Shown here: piece by piece, positions 8,119 to 17,660 of the stretch
Layout of the letters: the number at the start of each line of letters is the position of its first letter
Position numbering within the stretch: position 1 is the stretch's first letter
Assembly (NCBI GenBank): GCA_944323875.1
Contig: CALUUH010000006.1
Coordinates: forward strand, 30,097-94,096
Source: Candidatus Gastranaerophilales bacterium
GTDB lineage: Bacteria; Cyanobacteriota; Vampirovibrionia; Gastranaerophilales; Gastranaerophilaceae
Direction: 5' to 3'
DNA: 64,000 nt
Translations under genes and position numbers: made by a program
The notes under the pieces: generated by a model
The model's input: the letters and a program-made list of their open reading frames with translations, nothing else
The model's database searches: none
Told to the model about the DNA's origin: nothing

Positions 8119-8132
8119 TTACTGCTATAAAT

Positions 8133-8483
8133 TTATTTAAAAATATTTTTTATCCAATTTCCTGCTGCATTAAACCCATTAGTCAGCGCTGCACGTAATC
8201 CGCCGGAGTTTTTAATATATTTTCTTGCAGGAGGAATAAAGCCGCCGAGAGCCATCCAGAAAAGTGCTTTAGCAACGGATTTAAAGGTACTTTTGGTTTC
8301 TTTATCTTTTTGGGCAATAGTTTCATACTTATCCTGCATTTCCTGCGGTTTCATTTTTACTCCGCCCAACAAAGTCGGAACAGGGTACATTCCCATACCA
8401 TACATAGGATACATTCCCATTGCCATTGACCCGATATCCTGATGTATTGCAGGATTAAACATACCGTCGCTAACTGAATACAT
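8133..8483 (-). CDS. Hypothetical protein with Met/Tyr/Gly-rich N-terminus
   Basis: Unrecognised, 116 residues. Residues 15-40 are rich in Met, Gly, Tyr and Pro, recalling the N-terminus of the first protein of the window. Residues 50-66 are charged, and a short hydrophobic stretch (KALFWMALGGFIPPA, about 73-87) may be an amphipathic or membrane-associated helix. The basic C-terminus ends NWIKNIFK. A GGAG Shine-Dalgarno precedes the ATG. It is probably a lineage-specific small protein. Confidence 0.6.
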   Translation of the reverse strand: MYSVSDGMFNPAIHQDIGSMAMGMYPMYGMGMYPVPTLLGGVKMKPQEMQDKYETIAQKDKETKSTFKSVAKALFWMALGGFIPPARKYIKNSGGLRAALTNGFNAAGNWIKNIFK

Positions 8484-8680
8484 AGACGTTCTCCAAGATT
8501 TAAAATAACTAACCTACATATATAAAATATATTTATAGTGAATTATTGCAGAAAATCGAAAAAATATAAAGAATTGTAAAGTTGCATTTGTTAATAAATT
8601 ATACAATTAACAGGATTTATATGTCGGCCGCCTGTGAGAAAGAGTGCAGGTCTGTAATTAAATAGAATTGTTAAGTCAAA

Positions 8681-8707
8681 AAAATCGGCGGATTTTCCGC
8701 CGATTTT
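8681..8707 (-). terminator. lysS terminator
   Basis: AAAATCGGCGG and CCGCCGATTTT form an 11-bp stem with loop ATTTT, abutting the lysS stop codon and followed on the minus strand by a T-tract. Confidence 0.9.
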
Positions 8708-10204
8708 TTATTCTTTATTTCTCATTGTAGGGAAGGCGATTACATCTCTAATTGACGGTGAATCCGTCAGGAGCATGACAAGTCTGTCTATACCCATTCC
8801 CATTCCGCCTGTCGGAGGCATGCCGTATTCCAATGCATTGATAAAATCTTCATCAATATCCATTGCTTCTTCATCACCTTCGGCTTTTGCCTTAGCTTGA
8901 GCTTCAAATCTCATTCTTTGATCTATCGGATCTGTTAGTTCAGAAAATGCATTTGCAATTTCCCAGCCATTTACGCGTGTTTCAAAACGCTCGGTCAATC
9001 TGTCATTATTTCTATGGACTTTAGCAAGCGGAGAAATTTCACGCGGATAGTCGATAATGTGACAAGGCTGAATTAGACTCGGCTCGATTTTTTCTTCAAA
9101 CACAGCTTCTACAACCTGACCCCAGTTCATGCCGTCCTCTACCGGAACATGAAGGCGTCTTGCTGTTTCAATTGCCTGCTGTGCACTGTATATTTCCATA
9201 AAATCAACGCCTGTAGCTTCTTTGATAGAACCAAGCATTGTTTTTCTGTCCCATGGAGGTGTTAAATCAATTTCGTGTTCTCCATATTTAATTTTCATTG
9301 TGCCGAGAACTTCTTGTGCAACGTATGCAACCATGTTTTCTGTCAGTGTCATCATATCGTTGTAATCTGCGTATGCCTGATACAATTCAATCATTGTAAA
9401 TTCAGGGTTGTGGCGGGTATCAATACCTTCGTTTCTGAAACATTTACCTATTTCATAAACTCTTTCGGAGATACCGCCGACTATTAATCTTTTCAGATAT
9501 AATTCAAGCGCAATTCTCAAGGTTAAATCCATTTCAAGCGCATTGTGGTGAGTTGTGAACGGTCTTGCGTTAGCACCGGAAGCCATTGTCTGCAAGATTG
9601 GTGTTTCAACTTCCAGATAACCTTCTTTTGCTAAAAATTCTCTGATTTTCTGGATTATTAAACTTCTTTTACGGAAAGTATCGCGGACATCTTCATTTAC
9701 GATCAAATCAACGTATCTTTGACGGTAACGGATTTCCACATCTGTTAAACCGTGGTGTTTTTCCGGCAAAGGTAACAATGCTTTTGAAAGGAGTTTTAAA
9801 TCAGTTGATTTAACAGATAATTCGCCGCGCGGTGTTCTTCTGATTGTGCCAGTGAAGCCGACAATATCGCCGATATCAACAAGTTTAAGAATTTTTAATT
9901 GTTCTTCCGGCAGATTTTCTTTATGTGAAAATATTTGTATTTTACCTGTATCGTCCATTAAATCAATGAACATGCCGGTATTTCTGATAGCCATGACACG
10001 TCCGGCTACAGAATAAATATCCGTTGTTTCTTCTCCGGCAGGCAGGTCTATATATCTTTCTTGTAATTCTTTGGCAGAAGCGGTTTTGTCAAATTTGTAC
10101 GGATAAGGATTAACTCCTTTATCCGCGAGATCCGCAAGTTTTTGTATTCTTGTTTGACGGATTTGTTCAATAGCCGATCCTGCTTCACGGGTTTGTAGTG
10201 TCAT
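8708..10204 (-). CDS. lysS: Lysyl-tRNA synthetase, class II
   Basis: This enzyme charges tRNA-Lys. Residues ~60-160 form an OB-fold anticodon-binding domain, followed by the class II catalytic core. Motif 1 lies around FLAKEGYLEVETPIL, motif 2 at FRNEGIDTRHNPEFTMIE, and motif 3 at GMGMGIDRLVMLL near the C-terminus. The 498-residue length is normal. It is transcribed alone. Confidence 0.97.
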   Translation of the reverse strand: MTLQTREAGSAIEQIRQTRIQKLADLADKGVNPYPYKFDKTASAKELQERYIDLPAGEETTDIYSVAGRVMAIRNTGMFIDLMDDTGKIQIFSHKENLPEEQLKILKLVDIGDIVGFTGTIRRTPRGELSVKSTDLKLLSKALLPLPEKHHGLTDVEIRYRQRYVDLIVNEDVRDTFRKRSLIIQKIREFLAKEGYLEVETPILQTMASGANARPFTTHHNALEMDLTLRIALELYLKRLIVGGISERVYEIGKCFRNEGIDTRHNPEFTMIELYQAYADYNDMMTLTENMVAYVAQEVLGTMKIKYGEHEIDLTPPWDRKTMLGSIKEATGVDFMEIYSAQQAIETARRLHVPVEDGMNWGQVVEAVFEEKIEPSLIQPCHIIDYPREISPLAKVHRNNDRLTERFETRVNGWEIANAFSELTDPIDQRMRFEAQAKAKAEGDEEAMDIDEDFINALEYGMPPTGGMGMGIDRLVMLLTDSPSIRDVIAFPTMRNKE

Positions 10205-10339
10205 TTTTTACTTCCTTATGTTAGTGTAATCCTTCATGTATATAGTAGCACAAATAAGAAAAAAGAATATAGTGAAGATACAAATTCCTGAATATATTGA
10301 CAGTAGGGTCTTTCTGGTATAGGTCCATTTTTATAAAAA

Positions 10340-11221
10340 TTAAAATATATATGATCTGATTACATAAGAAATTAGTTTTAATGTATTTCTGTAGCCATTA
10401 ATGTTACGTTGCTGCCATAAAAATTTTATTACCTCAGGTCGGATTTTAAGGTTGTTTTGAATATTAATTGCTGTTGTTTTATCAGAAATCAGTTTTTTGT
10501 TGCCTGTCACAAGCGAACAGTTGCCGGCATTGCCGTTATGGCGGCGATACCCGAGTAGAGGAGTAAAAATCACTGCGCTTCCGCCAATCAGATGCGCATA
10601 ATTCATTACAAATTTGTCGGGACAAATCCGCCATTTGTCTATATTTTTATACTCCAAAAGTCCTTCTATAGCTGCTTTTCTGTACATAGCAGAAGAATTT
10701 GGCGACCAGTACCATCCGCCAAAGCGTTTATGTTTAAGAATTTTAAATTCTGCATTTTCTGTTTCAAACAAATCTTTCAATTTTTCACATTTAGGAGATG
10801 ATATGGAGTTTAAGGTATGAACTTCATCATTTTCACCTATTTCTACAATTCTGCATGAAGTAAAGGCTACAGATGTTTGTAAATGAGTCTGGATATGCAC
10901 TTTTGCATAATCTTCAAGCAGCATATCGTCACTGTCTATAAAACTTACGAATTGGCCGTTTGCATATCTCAAACCGTGCAGCATTGAACCTAATTGGCCG
11001 AGATTTTGCTCATTTGTCAAAAGAATTACACGTAAATCCTGATTTTGCGCAATAAAATCTTCGGCAACTTTTACTGAATTATCACCGGAATTATCGTCAA
11101 CAATTATTATTTCGAGATTTTTATAACTTTGATTTTTTATACTTTCAAGTGTTCTGTATAAAAACTTTTCATAATTGTATGAGGTAACTATAAAACTAAC
11201 AAGCGGTAGTTTAAGCATCAT
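10340..11221 (-). CDS. Family 2 glycosyltransferase
   Basis: The protein is ~293 residues. The N-terminal GT-A fold reads PLVSFIVTSYNYEKFL, then IIIVDDNSGDNS, then SFIDSDDML, whose Asp residues bind the metal and sugar nucleotide. It probably adds a sugar to a cell-surface glycan; donor and acceptor are unknown. Two consecutive ATG codons (11221, 11218) overlap the 3' end of the upstream DUF475 gene, with AAGGCGG in front, so translation is coupled. An alternative start is at 11239. It has no C-terminal membrane helices. Confidence 0.88.
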   Translation of the reverse strand: MMLKLPLVSFIVTSYNYEKFLYRTLESIKNQSYKNLEIIIVDDNSGDNSVKVAEDFIAQNQDLRVILLTNEQNLGQLGSMLHGLRYANGQFVSFIDSDDMLLEDYAKVHIQTHLQTSVAFTSCRIVEIGENDEVHTLNSISSPKCEKLKDLFETENAEFKILKHKRFGGWYWSPNSSAMYRKAAIEGLLEYKNIDKWRICPDKFVMNYAHLIGGSAVIFTPLLGYRRHNGNAGNCSLVTGNKKLISDKTTAINIQNNLKIRPEVIKFLWQQRNINGYRNTLKLISYVIRSYIF

Positions 11222-12278
11222 TACCGCCTTTATCAGCAATACTATTTTCCAATTTTTTGTTATGTATTATTGATGATATAAATGCACACACAATAAACGC
11301 CAGACCGACCAAACCTGTGAGCACTTCAGGCACTTCTCTTACAGTAGAGACCAGCATTAAGGCAGCTAATGCGCCTATTGCCCAGTGTGCACCGTGTTCA
11401 AGATATCTGAATTGCGCCAGTGTTTTTTTTTCCACAAGCATTATTGTGAGTGATCTTACAAACATTGCACCAATGGCAAGCCCGATAGTTATTATTATAA
11501 TATCTTTACTCAGAGCAAAGGCACCTAAAACACCGTCCAGTGAAAACGATGCATCTATTAATTCAAGATAAATAAAACTCATTAATCCCGCGCATTTCGC
11601 ACCTTCTGTGCATTGTGCCAGTCGCATTTGTTCATGTCTTTCCAGATAATGCGTAAATCCGTCTATTAAAAGATATGTTAATATTCCGCAAATGCCTGCG
11701 ATTGTAACATGTAGTTTTTGTTCCGGAACAACGAAATTTTGTGTAATAAGTACTGCAAACAATGAAATTACAATCTCTATTCCTCTGATGTGATCCAGAT
11801 GTGAAAGCGGTTCTTCTATTTGCTTAATCCAGTGTATTTCTTTTGTGTGATCAAAGAAGTAGTGTAAAAAGAGCATAAGCAGAAATAATCCGCCGAAAGT
11901 TACAATCGGAGCATGTGTTTGATGCAGGTAATATGCGTATTTATCGACATTATGCAACGCAATATCAACAACATTCATCATGCTTATTTTGGCAAAAATT
12001 GAAACGACCAGTATCGGGAACAGGAAACGCATCCCGAAAACCGCAATTACAATACCCCAGGTTAAAAATCTATGCCGCCATTTGTGAGACATTTTTTCTA
12101 ACTTCATTGCGTTGACAACAGCATTATCAAAGGATAAGCTTACCTCGAGAACAGAAAGCACAATTGCGATAAAAACACAGGTTAAACCTGAGCCTGCATG
12201 TGCATGTTCGCCCCATAAATAAGCCATGACAAGACCAAATGCCGTTATAAGATATGAACCAAGAAAATATTCAAGCAT
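11211..12278 (-). CDS. DUF475/TerC-superfamily integral membrane protein
   Basis: The 355-residue polytopic protein has about nine hydrophobic segments. The LEVSLSFDNAVVNA motif in the second helix and LELIDASFSLDGVLGAF in the second half are the paired acidic motifs of TerC-like families, thought to sit in the membrane and handle metal ions (Mn export or tellurium resistance in relatives). Length and motifs best fit DUF475. A His-rich loop (HAHAG) follows helix 1. It forms a two-gene unit with the downstream glycosyltransferase. Confidence 0.85.
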   Translation of the reverse strand: MLEYFLGSYLITAFGLVMAYLWGEHAHAGSGLTCVFIAIVLSVLEVSLSFDNAVVNAMKLEKMSHKWRHRFLTWGIVIAVFGMRFLFPILVVSIFAKISMMNVVDIALHNVDKYAYYLHQTHAPIVTFGGLFLLMLFLHYFFDHTKEIHWIKQIEEPLSHLDHIRGIEIVISLFAVLITQNFVVPEQKLHVTIAGICGILTYLLIDGFTHYLERHEQMRLAQCTEGAKCAGLMSFIYLELIDASFSLDGVLGAFALSKDIIIITIGLAIGAMFVRSLTIMLVEKKTLAQFRYLEHGAHWAIGALAALMLVSTVREVPEVLTGLVGLAFIVCAFISSIIHNKKLENSIADKGGNDA

Positions 12279-12400
12279 AACTACCTCCGATTTATATTAT
12301 AGCATGAATTTGTTAGTTTTTTGTTAACATTATGTTGACTTTAATCTGTTTTGATAGTTAAATATTTTAGTATAATCTTTAGGAATTGGGAAGGGTTAAA

Positions 12401-13015
12401 ATGAAAGATTTTATTTCAGCACATATAAATTTTAAATTTTACAGTGTGCTCTGGGTGCCTATAATAATATTTCTACTAATGTGGCCGTTGTCTGTATTCT
12501 TACCGGTGTCGCTTTCATACGAAACAGGCCCTCTGGAGACATTACAACTGGTTTTTCTGACTATTGCATTTGCTCTGGCCCTAAAAGCTAAGGTAAACAA
12601 AACCTTTTTCAATTCAATGGCAATGGTTATAATGATTTTATTTTTGCGTGAAATAAACTGCGGCAGAACAATATTTTTCCCTGTGCCCGGTGAGCCAAAC
12701 GGATTTTATTCCTGGCATGATATAAAATACGGCTGGCTGGCTCATCCTTTATACGGATTGTACATGGCAATTACGGCTATTTATTTTTTAAAACATAAAT
12801 TATTTATAACTTTATGGAATTATGTTAAGCAGATTAAATTTCCATACTGGCACATGCTTTTTATATTTATAGGTATGATTGTTGGAATATTATCAGAACA
12901 CTCAATAAAAAATCCGATACTGGAAGAAATGGGTGAATTGTTATTTTATACGTCTTTAACCGGGATAATATATTTATATGGTTATCATAAAGATTTTGAA
13001 ATGAACAGTAATTAA
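12401..13015 (+). CDS. Hypothetical integral membrane protein
   Basis: Unrecognised, 204 residues. Hydrophobic helices lie at about 13-35, 45-62, 69-85, 118-130, 150-167 and 178-195. A conserved-looking loop REINCGRTIFFPVPGEPNG lies between helices 3 and 4. The ATG at 12401 has GGGAAGGG upstream; an in-frame TTG at 12386 lacks one. A TATAAT at 12371-12376 gives a short 5' UTR. Confidence 0.65.
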   Translation: MKDFISAHINFKFYSVLWVPIIIFLLMWPLSVFLPVSLSYETGPLETLQLVFLTIAFALALKAKVNKTFFNSMAMVIMILFLREINCGRTIFFPVPGEPNGFYSWHDIKYGWLAHPLYGLYMAITAIYFLKHKLFITLWNYVKQIKFPYWHMLFIFIGMIVGILSEHSIKNPILEEMGELLFYTSLTGIIYLYGYHKDFEMNSN

Positions 13016-13218
13016 GCGCAAAACAATCCATACAGTATCGTATAAGAATATTTTATTGTTTCAAAAAATACAAATTTAGTATCTGATAAAAAGTTTTATA
13101 TTTTTTATACCATATATATATTACTTTTATCCTTTAGCAATATGTAATTAATTTTTTATGTTATAATACGTTAGCAGGGCAGATTTTGTTAGCAAATGCC
13201 GGATAGATGGAGAAAATT

Positions 13219-14442
13219 ATGGTAGATATAAGACAAGAGTTTATTGATCAGGCTGTAAAGCTTTCCCGCGGAGCAGAGGTTTTGCCGGGCGGGATAGAAG
13301 AATTGGCTGTAAAATTGCAGCACGCGCACGATACTAACACACCGTTACGTGTTAAATTGGGCATGGATCCTACAAGACCGGATTTGCACCTCGGGCATAC
13401 GGTTGTTATGAGAAAGTTAAAAGAGTTTCAAAAACTCGGACACAAAATTGTTTTAATCGTTGGCGGCGCAACCGCGATGATTGGCGACCCATCCGGAAAG
13501 TCTGAAACACGCCCTTCACTTACAAAAGAACAGGTGGAAGAAAATGCAAAATCTTATTTTGAACAGATGTCCATGGTTCTTGATGTATCAAAAGCAGAAG
13601 TTGTAAATAATGCTGATTGGCTGCACAAAATGAATTTTACGGAACTATTAAAGTTAGCCGCTCAAATTACTGTTGCACAAATGATGACGCGTGATGATTT
13701 TGCAAAGCGCTATGCAGAAGGCAGACCTATTTCTATCCATGAATTTTTCTATCCGCTTATGCAGGCTTATGATTCATACGTAATTGATGCTGATATAGAA
13801 CTTGGCGGAACTGACCAGAGATTTAACACGCTTCTCGGACGCGATATTCAGGCGGCTTACGGCAAAAAATATCCGCAAATGGTTATGTTATTGCCTTTAA
13901 TCGAGGGTACTGACGGACTTGTAAAAATGTCCAAAACTTATCCTGAACATTGCATTTCGCTTACTGACAGTGCAAAAGATATGTTTGGAAAACTTATGAG
14001 TATTCCTGATACTCTGATTGTAAAATATTATACGCTTTTGACAGACATATCTGACGAGGATTTAAAAACTATTGAAACGCAATTGAAAGACAATTCCGTA
14101 AACCCTCGCGATATTAAATTAAAACTTGCGTATACAATTACAGAAGAATACCACGGAAAAGAAGGGGCCGACAAAGCTCAGGAAGAATTTATAAATGTTG
14201 TGTCTCACAAAGGTATTCCGGAAGATATCCCTGAAGTTAAAGTCGAGAGCGGAAAAGGAATTATTGATTTGCTTGTAGAATTGAATTTTGTACAAAGTAA
14301 AGGTGAGGCCAAACGTCTTATACAGGGCGGCGGTGTAAAGATTGACGGTGAAAAAATTGCCGATATGAACTATACCTTAAACTTTGACGAAAGTGTAGTA
14401 TTACAAGCGGGAAAACGCAAATTTGCAAAACTGGTAAAATAA
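13219..14442 (+). CDS. tyrS: Tyrosyl-tRNA synthetase
   Basis: This class I synthetase charges tRNA-Tyr. The HIGH-type motif is HLGHT near residue 55, the KMSKS-type motif is VKMSKT near 236, and a C-terminal S4 domain (about 345-407) begins at GKGIIDLLVELNF. The size fits the TyrS2-like bacterial class. I chose the ATG at 13219 because GGAG lies 6 nt upstream; an in-frame ATG at 13207 lacks a good site. The stop overlaps the cysE start by 1 nt. Confidence 0.95.
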   Translation: MVDIRQEFIDQAVKLSRGAEVLPGGIEELAVKLQHAHDTNTPLRVKLGMDPTRPDLHLGHTVVMRKLKEFQKLGHKIVLIVGGATAMIGDPSGKSETRPSLTKEQVEENAKSYFEQMSMVLDVSKAEVVNNADWLHKMNFTELLKLAAQITVAQMMTRDDFAKRYAEGRPISIHEFFYPLMQAYDSYVIDADIELGGTDQRFNTLLGRDIQAAYGKKYPQMVMLLPLIEGTDGLVKMSKTYPEHCISLTDSAKDMFGKLMSIPDTLIVKYYTLLTDISDEDLKTIETQLKDNSVNPRDIKLKLAYTITEEYHGKEGADKAQEEFINVVSHKGIPEDIPEVKVESGKGIIDLLVELNFVQSKGEAKRLIQGGGVKIDGEKIADMNYTLNFDESVVLQAGKRKFAKLVK

Positions 14443-15101
14443 TGTTTAAAGTCTTAAAACGCGGAATAACGAAAGTAAAAGAGGATATTCAGGTCATTTA
14501 TGACAAAGATCCGGCGGCGAATAATTTGCTGGAAGTCATATTGTGCTATCCGGGACTTCATGCACTTGTGGCGTACAGGTTTGCACACAGACTGTATAAA
14601 TGGCATATCCCGTTAATTCCGCGGGTTATCTCTTATATAACAAGGATTATAACCGGCATTGAGATACATCCGGCGGCCAAAATCGGCCGGAGATTTTTTA
14701 TAGATCATGGCGAAGGTGTTGTAATAGGGGCGACAACTGTTATCGGGGATGATGTACTTATTTATCAGCAGGTAACACTGGGCGGTACGGGAAAAGAGCA
14801 TGGCAAACGCCATCCGACACTCGGGCACGGTGTAATTGTCGGGGCCGGAGCAAAGGTACTCGGCAATATTACATTAGGTGATTATGTACGTGTGGGGGCC
14901 GGCTCTGTTGTTATAGAAGATGTGCCGGAATACTCAACGGTTGTGGGTGTTCCGGGGAGAATTGTCCACCGCAAAATCCGTGATAAAAACGGTGTGTTGA
15001 TGCACAACCGTATTCCTGACCCTGTAAAATGCGAATTGAACAGGCTTAAATATGAAGTTCAGGAATTGAAAGAAAAAGTCGGACTACAAAAAGAAAATTA
15101 A
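14442..15101 (+). CDS. cysE: Serine O-acetyltransferase
   Basis: CysE acetylates serine with acetyl-CoA, the first step of cysteine synthesis. The N-terminal helical region contains PGLHALVAYRFAHRLY. It is followed by a left-handed beta-helix of hexapeptide repeats with the catalytic FIDHGEGVVIGATTVIGD and the GGTGKEHGKRHPTLG loop. It overlaps the tyrS stop codon (TAATG), so it is co-translated; the pairing is common in this style of genome but not functionally linked. A bidirectional terminator follows. Confidence 0.95.
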   Translation: MFKVLKRGITKVKEDIQVIYDKDPAANNLLEVILCYPGLHALVAYRFAHRLYKWHIPLIPRVISYITRIITGIEIHPAAKIGRRFFIDHGEGVVIGATTVIGDDVLIYQQVTLGGTGKEHGKRHPTLGHGVIVGAGAKVLGNITLGDYVRVGAGSVVIEDVPEYSTVVGVPGRIVHRKIRDKNGVLMHNRIPDPVKCELNRLKYEVQELKEKVGLQKEN

Positions 15102-15125
15102 CCTTTAGATAAATTTTTTAAGTTT

Positions 15126-15153
15126 ACAAAAGGCGGTTTTAACCGCCTTTTGT
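15126..15153. terminator. Bidirectional terminator between cysE and upp
   Basis: ACAAAAGGCGGTT and AACCGCCTTTTGT are complementary, giving T-tracts on both strands between two convergent genes. Confidence 0.9.
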
Positions 15154-15803
15154 TATGTGTTGAAAATTCTGTCGCCTGCATCACCCATGCCAGGAACAAT
15201 ATATCCTTTTTCGTTCAAATAATCATCTACTGCGGCCGTGATTATTTCTATATCCGGATAGTGTTTCTGAATATTTTCTATACCTTGAGGCGCTGCGATT
15301 ATACAGATAACTTTGATATTGTCAATCGGAATACCTTTGTCTGCATACAGTTTTATGGCTTCTATCAAAGAGTTTCCTGTTGCAAGCATCGGGTCTGTAA
15401 TATAGATATAAAATTTTTCCGGATTTGGGGCTTCCATAGGTACTTTGTTGTAGTACCAGACAGGCTTCAAAGTCTTTTCGTCTCTGTACATCCCTATATG
15501 TCTTATGCAGGCCTGCGGCAAAATATCTATTGCTTCGTCAGTAAAAATTAATCCTGCACGTAAAATTGGGGAAATAATCAAATTTATGTCAGGATCAATA
15601 GTTTTTGTAGTGAATGTTGTTAAAGGTGTTGTTACCTCGGTATCGACCATTGGTAGATTTTTTGATGCTTCATAGAGCAAACATCTCGTAATCTTTCTTG
15701 TTGCAATTCTTACCCCCTGACTGTCTGTATCTTTGTCACGCATTGTACAAAGATTTTGACAAACAACCGGAGCTGTGATTACACGTACTTTTTCGCTATT
15801 CAT
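15153..15803 (-). CDS. upp: Uracil phosphoribosyltransferase
   Basis: Upp salvages uracil, making UMP from uracil and PRPP. The PRPP-binding loop YITDPMLATGNSL lies near residue 135 and the uracil-binding region near the C-terminus (VPGMGDAGDRIFNT) is complete. 216 residues is typical. It overlaps the 3' end of the upstream MCE gene by 8 nt, so the two are transcribed together. Confidence 0.96.
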   Translation of the reverse strand: MNSEKVRVITAPVVCQNLCTMRDKDTDSQGVRIATRKITRCLLYEASKNLPMVDTEVTTPLTTFTTKTIDPDINLIISPILRAGLIFTDEAIDILPQACIRHIGMYRDEKTLKPVWYYNKVPMEAPNPEKFYIYITDPMLATGNSLIEAIKLYADKGIPIDNIKVICIIAAPQGIENIQKHYPDIEIITAAVDDYLNEKGYIVPGMGDAGDRIFNT

Positions 15804-16431
15804 GTTTCCACTCCTTCATTTTATTATTTATTTTTGCTTTTTCTGCGGCTAAATCATCTACATATTTATCAGCAGTTTGAACATTTTTTCTTATATCTTC
15901 CACATTAATAACCGGCACAGGACTCGAATTTTGTCCCAGACCTGCTTCACGCGCAAAATATGAAAGACGTGATGTTATTGAACCTATTTTATCAAACATA
16001 TCATTTAAGAGTCCCAGTGAATCGTGCAGGCGTTTCGGACTGTTGACAACTATTAATTTATCCGTTGCAAGGCTTTCTTCATCAGGCGGATAAATTTCCA
16101 GAGATTTTGAACCTCCAAGGCCGCTGAATTCTACTGTCGCAATAGAACCTTTAGGAAGCTGCATACCTTCTTCCGTTACAATAAATTTTACATAAACTTC
16201 ATTCGCTACAATGTTAATTTTGCTTATATACCCAATCTGTACACCCATATATTTGACAGGAGAGCCTACAATTAAGCCGTCTACATCCGACATAAATATT
16301 TGATATGTACTGAGTTGTTTCGCCTGATTATATCTGTAAATCCTGATCCCTGCGACCACAATACTCAAAAGAATAAACCAAATCGCAAATTCTATCCAAA
16401 CATACGCATGAATTTCACTGATTTTCTTCAT
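15796..16431 (-). CDS. MlaD/MCE-domain membrane-anchored protein
   Basis: A single N-terminal membrane helix (about residues 11-29) is followed by an MCE domain: FMSDVDGLIVGSPVKYMGVQIGYISKI and then VEFSGLGGSKSLEIYPP. MCE proteins form periplasmic rings that carry lipids or hydrophobic molecules between membranes, usually with an MlaE-type permease and MlaF-type ATPase, neither of which is nearby. The C-terminus is a charged helix. The ATG at 16431 is preferred to a start at 16476, because TATAAT lies 7 nt upstream (AGGAACT spacer). Confidence 0.85.
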   Translation of the reverse strand: MKKISEIHAYVWIEFAIWFILLSIVVAGIRIYRYNQAKQLSTYQIFMSDVDGLIVGSPVKYMGVQIGYISKINIVANEVYVKFIVTEEGMQLPKGSIATVEFSGLGGSKSLEIYPPDEESLATDKLIVVNSPKRLHDSLGLLNDMFDKIGSITSRLSYFAREAGLGQNSSPVPVINVEDIRKNVQTADKYVDDLAAEKAKINNKMKEWKHE

Positions 16432-16438
16432 AGTTCCT

Positions 16439-16444
16439 ATTATA
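16439..16444 (-). promoter_or_regulatory. -10 hexamer of the mlaD-like gene
   Basis: TATAAT lies 7 nt from the ATG on the minus strand. The spacer AGGAACT could act as a weak ribosome site, but the transcript would start essentially at the codon. Confidence 0.45.
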
Positions 16445-16526
16445 TCATGGAATAAATAATTTTTACTACTTGCCAAAAATTTTTTTGTATATTATTATAT
16501 ATTTGCACTAGAAAAGAGGAACAAAA

Positions 16527-16766
16527 ATGGATCAAATTATACGAGTTGCGTGGGACTTGAATGAGAACACAGACAACAGATACCAGTTGGTTTACGAAAT
16601 TGCTGAACTCGCAAAAAAATTAGTAGATGAAACTCAGGCTAAAAAAGCGCGTGATGATTTTAATTTTGAAGAAAATTATGATGGAGCGTACAAAAAAGAA
16701 AATCCTGTAGAACACGCAATCATGGTTAAAGCTTCAGAAGCAGACGACAACAGACTTGTCGGTTAA
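16527..16766 (+). CDS. rpoZ: Probable RNA polymerase omega subunit
   Basis: A 79-residue acidic helical protein. The NRYQLVYEIAELAKKLVDE segment (about 17-35) followed by NPVEHAIMVKA (about 60-70) matches the omega pattern N-R-Y/F-x-L-V...A...L-V ... K/N-P-V-x-x-A-I. Omega helps assemble beta-prime into core polymerase. The N-terminus (WDLNENTD) differs from proteobacterial omega. AAAGAGGAAC precedes the ATG and a terminator follows. If it is not omega, it is an uncharacterised small cytosolic protein. Confidence 0.6.
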   Translation: MDQIIRVAWDLNENTDNRYQLVYEIAELAKKLVDETQAKKARDDFNFEENYDGAYKKENPVEHAIMVKASEADDNRLVG

Positions 16767-16780
16767 TAAGTTTATATAAG

Positions 16781-16812
16781 AAAACCCGTGTAAAGCAGCA
16801 TGGGTTTTCTTG
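16781..16812 (+). terminator. Terminator after the probable rpoZ
   Basis: AAAACCCGTG pairs with CATGGGTTTT (one G-U) around an 8-nt loop and runs into TTTTCTT. Confidence 0.8.
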
Positions 16813-16841
16813 TGTTTAAACAGGGGTAAGAAGGGGTTTAT

Positions 16842-17660
16842 ATGGAAAATACCATTAAGTTTTTGAAAGAAAAATTAGGGAATTTTGTGCCGGAAACCAG
16901 TGTAATTTTAGGCTCCGGACTCGGAGAACTCGCGGATGAATATTGTGATATTGCAATCCCTTATTCCGAAATACCGAATTTTATAAAATCTACGGTTAAA
17001 GGTCATAAAGGCAGACTTGTTTTTGCGGATATCAACGGGAAAAAAGTTGTTATGATGCAAGGACGCAATCACTTTTATGAAGGCCACACAATGGCCGAGA
17101 TTACTTATCCTGTAAAAGTTATGAAAGCCCTCGGAGTTAAAACATTAATTCTTACAAATGCAGCGGGTGCGGTAAATGAAACTTTTAAACCGTCAGACTT
17201 AATGATTATAACCGACCATATAAATATGATGGGGACCAATCCGCTGATTGGCCGCAATGATGACACGCTGGGCGAACGTTTTCCTGATATGACCGAGATT
17301 TATAAAAAATCACTTGTCAATCTGGCAGAAAACTGTGCCAAAGATTTAGGTATAGATATAAAAAAAGGCGTTTATCTGGCAAATACCGGCCCGAGTTATG
17401 AAACTCCGGCCGAGATAAGAATGGCAAGACTTTTGGGGGCTGATGCAATAGGAATGTCAACCGTGCCTGAGGCAATTGTCGCAAACTACTGCAAAATGGA
17501 TGTGCTTGGCATAAGCTGTATCTCCAATACCGCAAGTTCCACTGACGGAAGCAAGCTTTCGCACGAAGAAGTAATTCAAACAACCAATCAGGCAAAGGCC
17601 GGGTTTAAGAAATTGATTTTGGAGATAATCGCGCAAAATCATCACATTCAGAGAGCTTGA
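16842..17660 (+). CDS. punA: Purine nucleoside phosphorylase, trimeric class
   Basis: This enzyme phosphorolyses (deoxy)inosine and guanosine to base plus (deoxy)ribose-1-phosphate. Family motifs are ILGSGLGELAD (phosphate site), GRNHFYEG, LTNAAGAVNE, GPSYETPAEIRM and the base-specificity segment GMSTVPEAIVANYC. The 272-residue length fits the low-molecular-mass trimeric class. A GGGGTAAGAAGGGG stretch precedes the ATG. The 3' side opens into a long repeat-rich non-coding stretch. Confidence 0.94.
   Translation: MENTIKFLKEKLGNFVPETSVILGSGLGELADEYCDIAIPYSEIPNFIKSTVKGHKGRLVFADINGKKVVMMQGRNHFYEGHTMAEITYPVKVMKALGVKTLILTNAAGAVNETFKPSDLMIITDHINMMGTNPLIGRNDDTLGERFPDMTEIYKKSLVNLAENCAKDLGIDIKKGVYLANTGPSYETPAEIRMARLLGADAIGMSTVPEAIVANYCKMDVLGISCISNTASSTDGSKLSHEEVIQTTNQAKAGFKKLILEIIAQNHHIQRA

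Noticed and set aside
13016..13206. Possible T-box leader before tyrS
   Set aside because: No T-box consensus or antiterminator pair is visible; the promoter lies too close to the gene.
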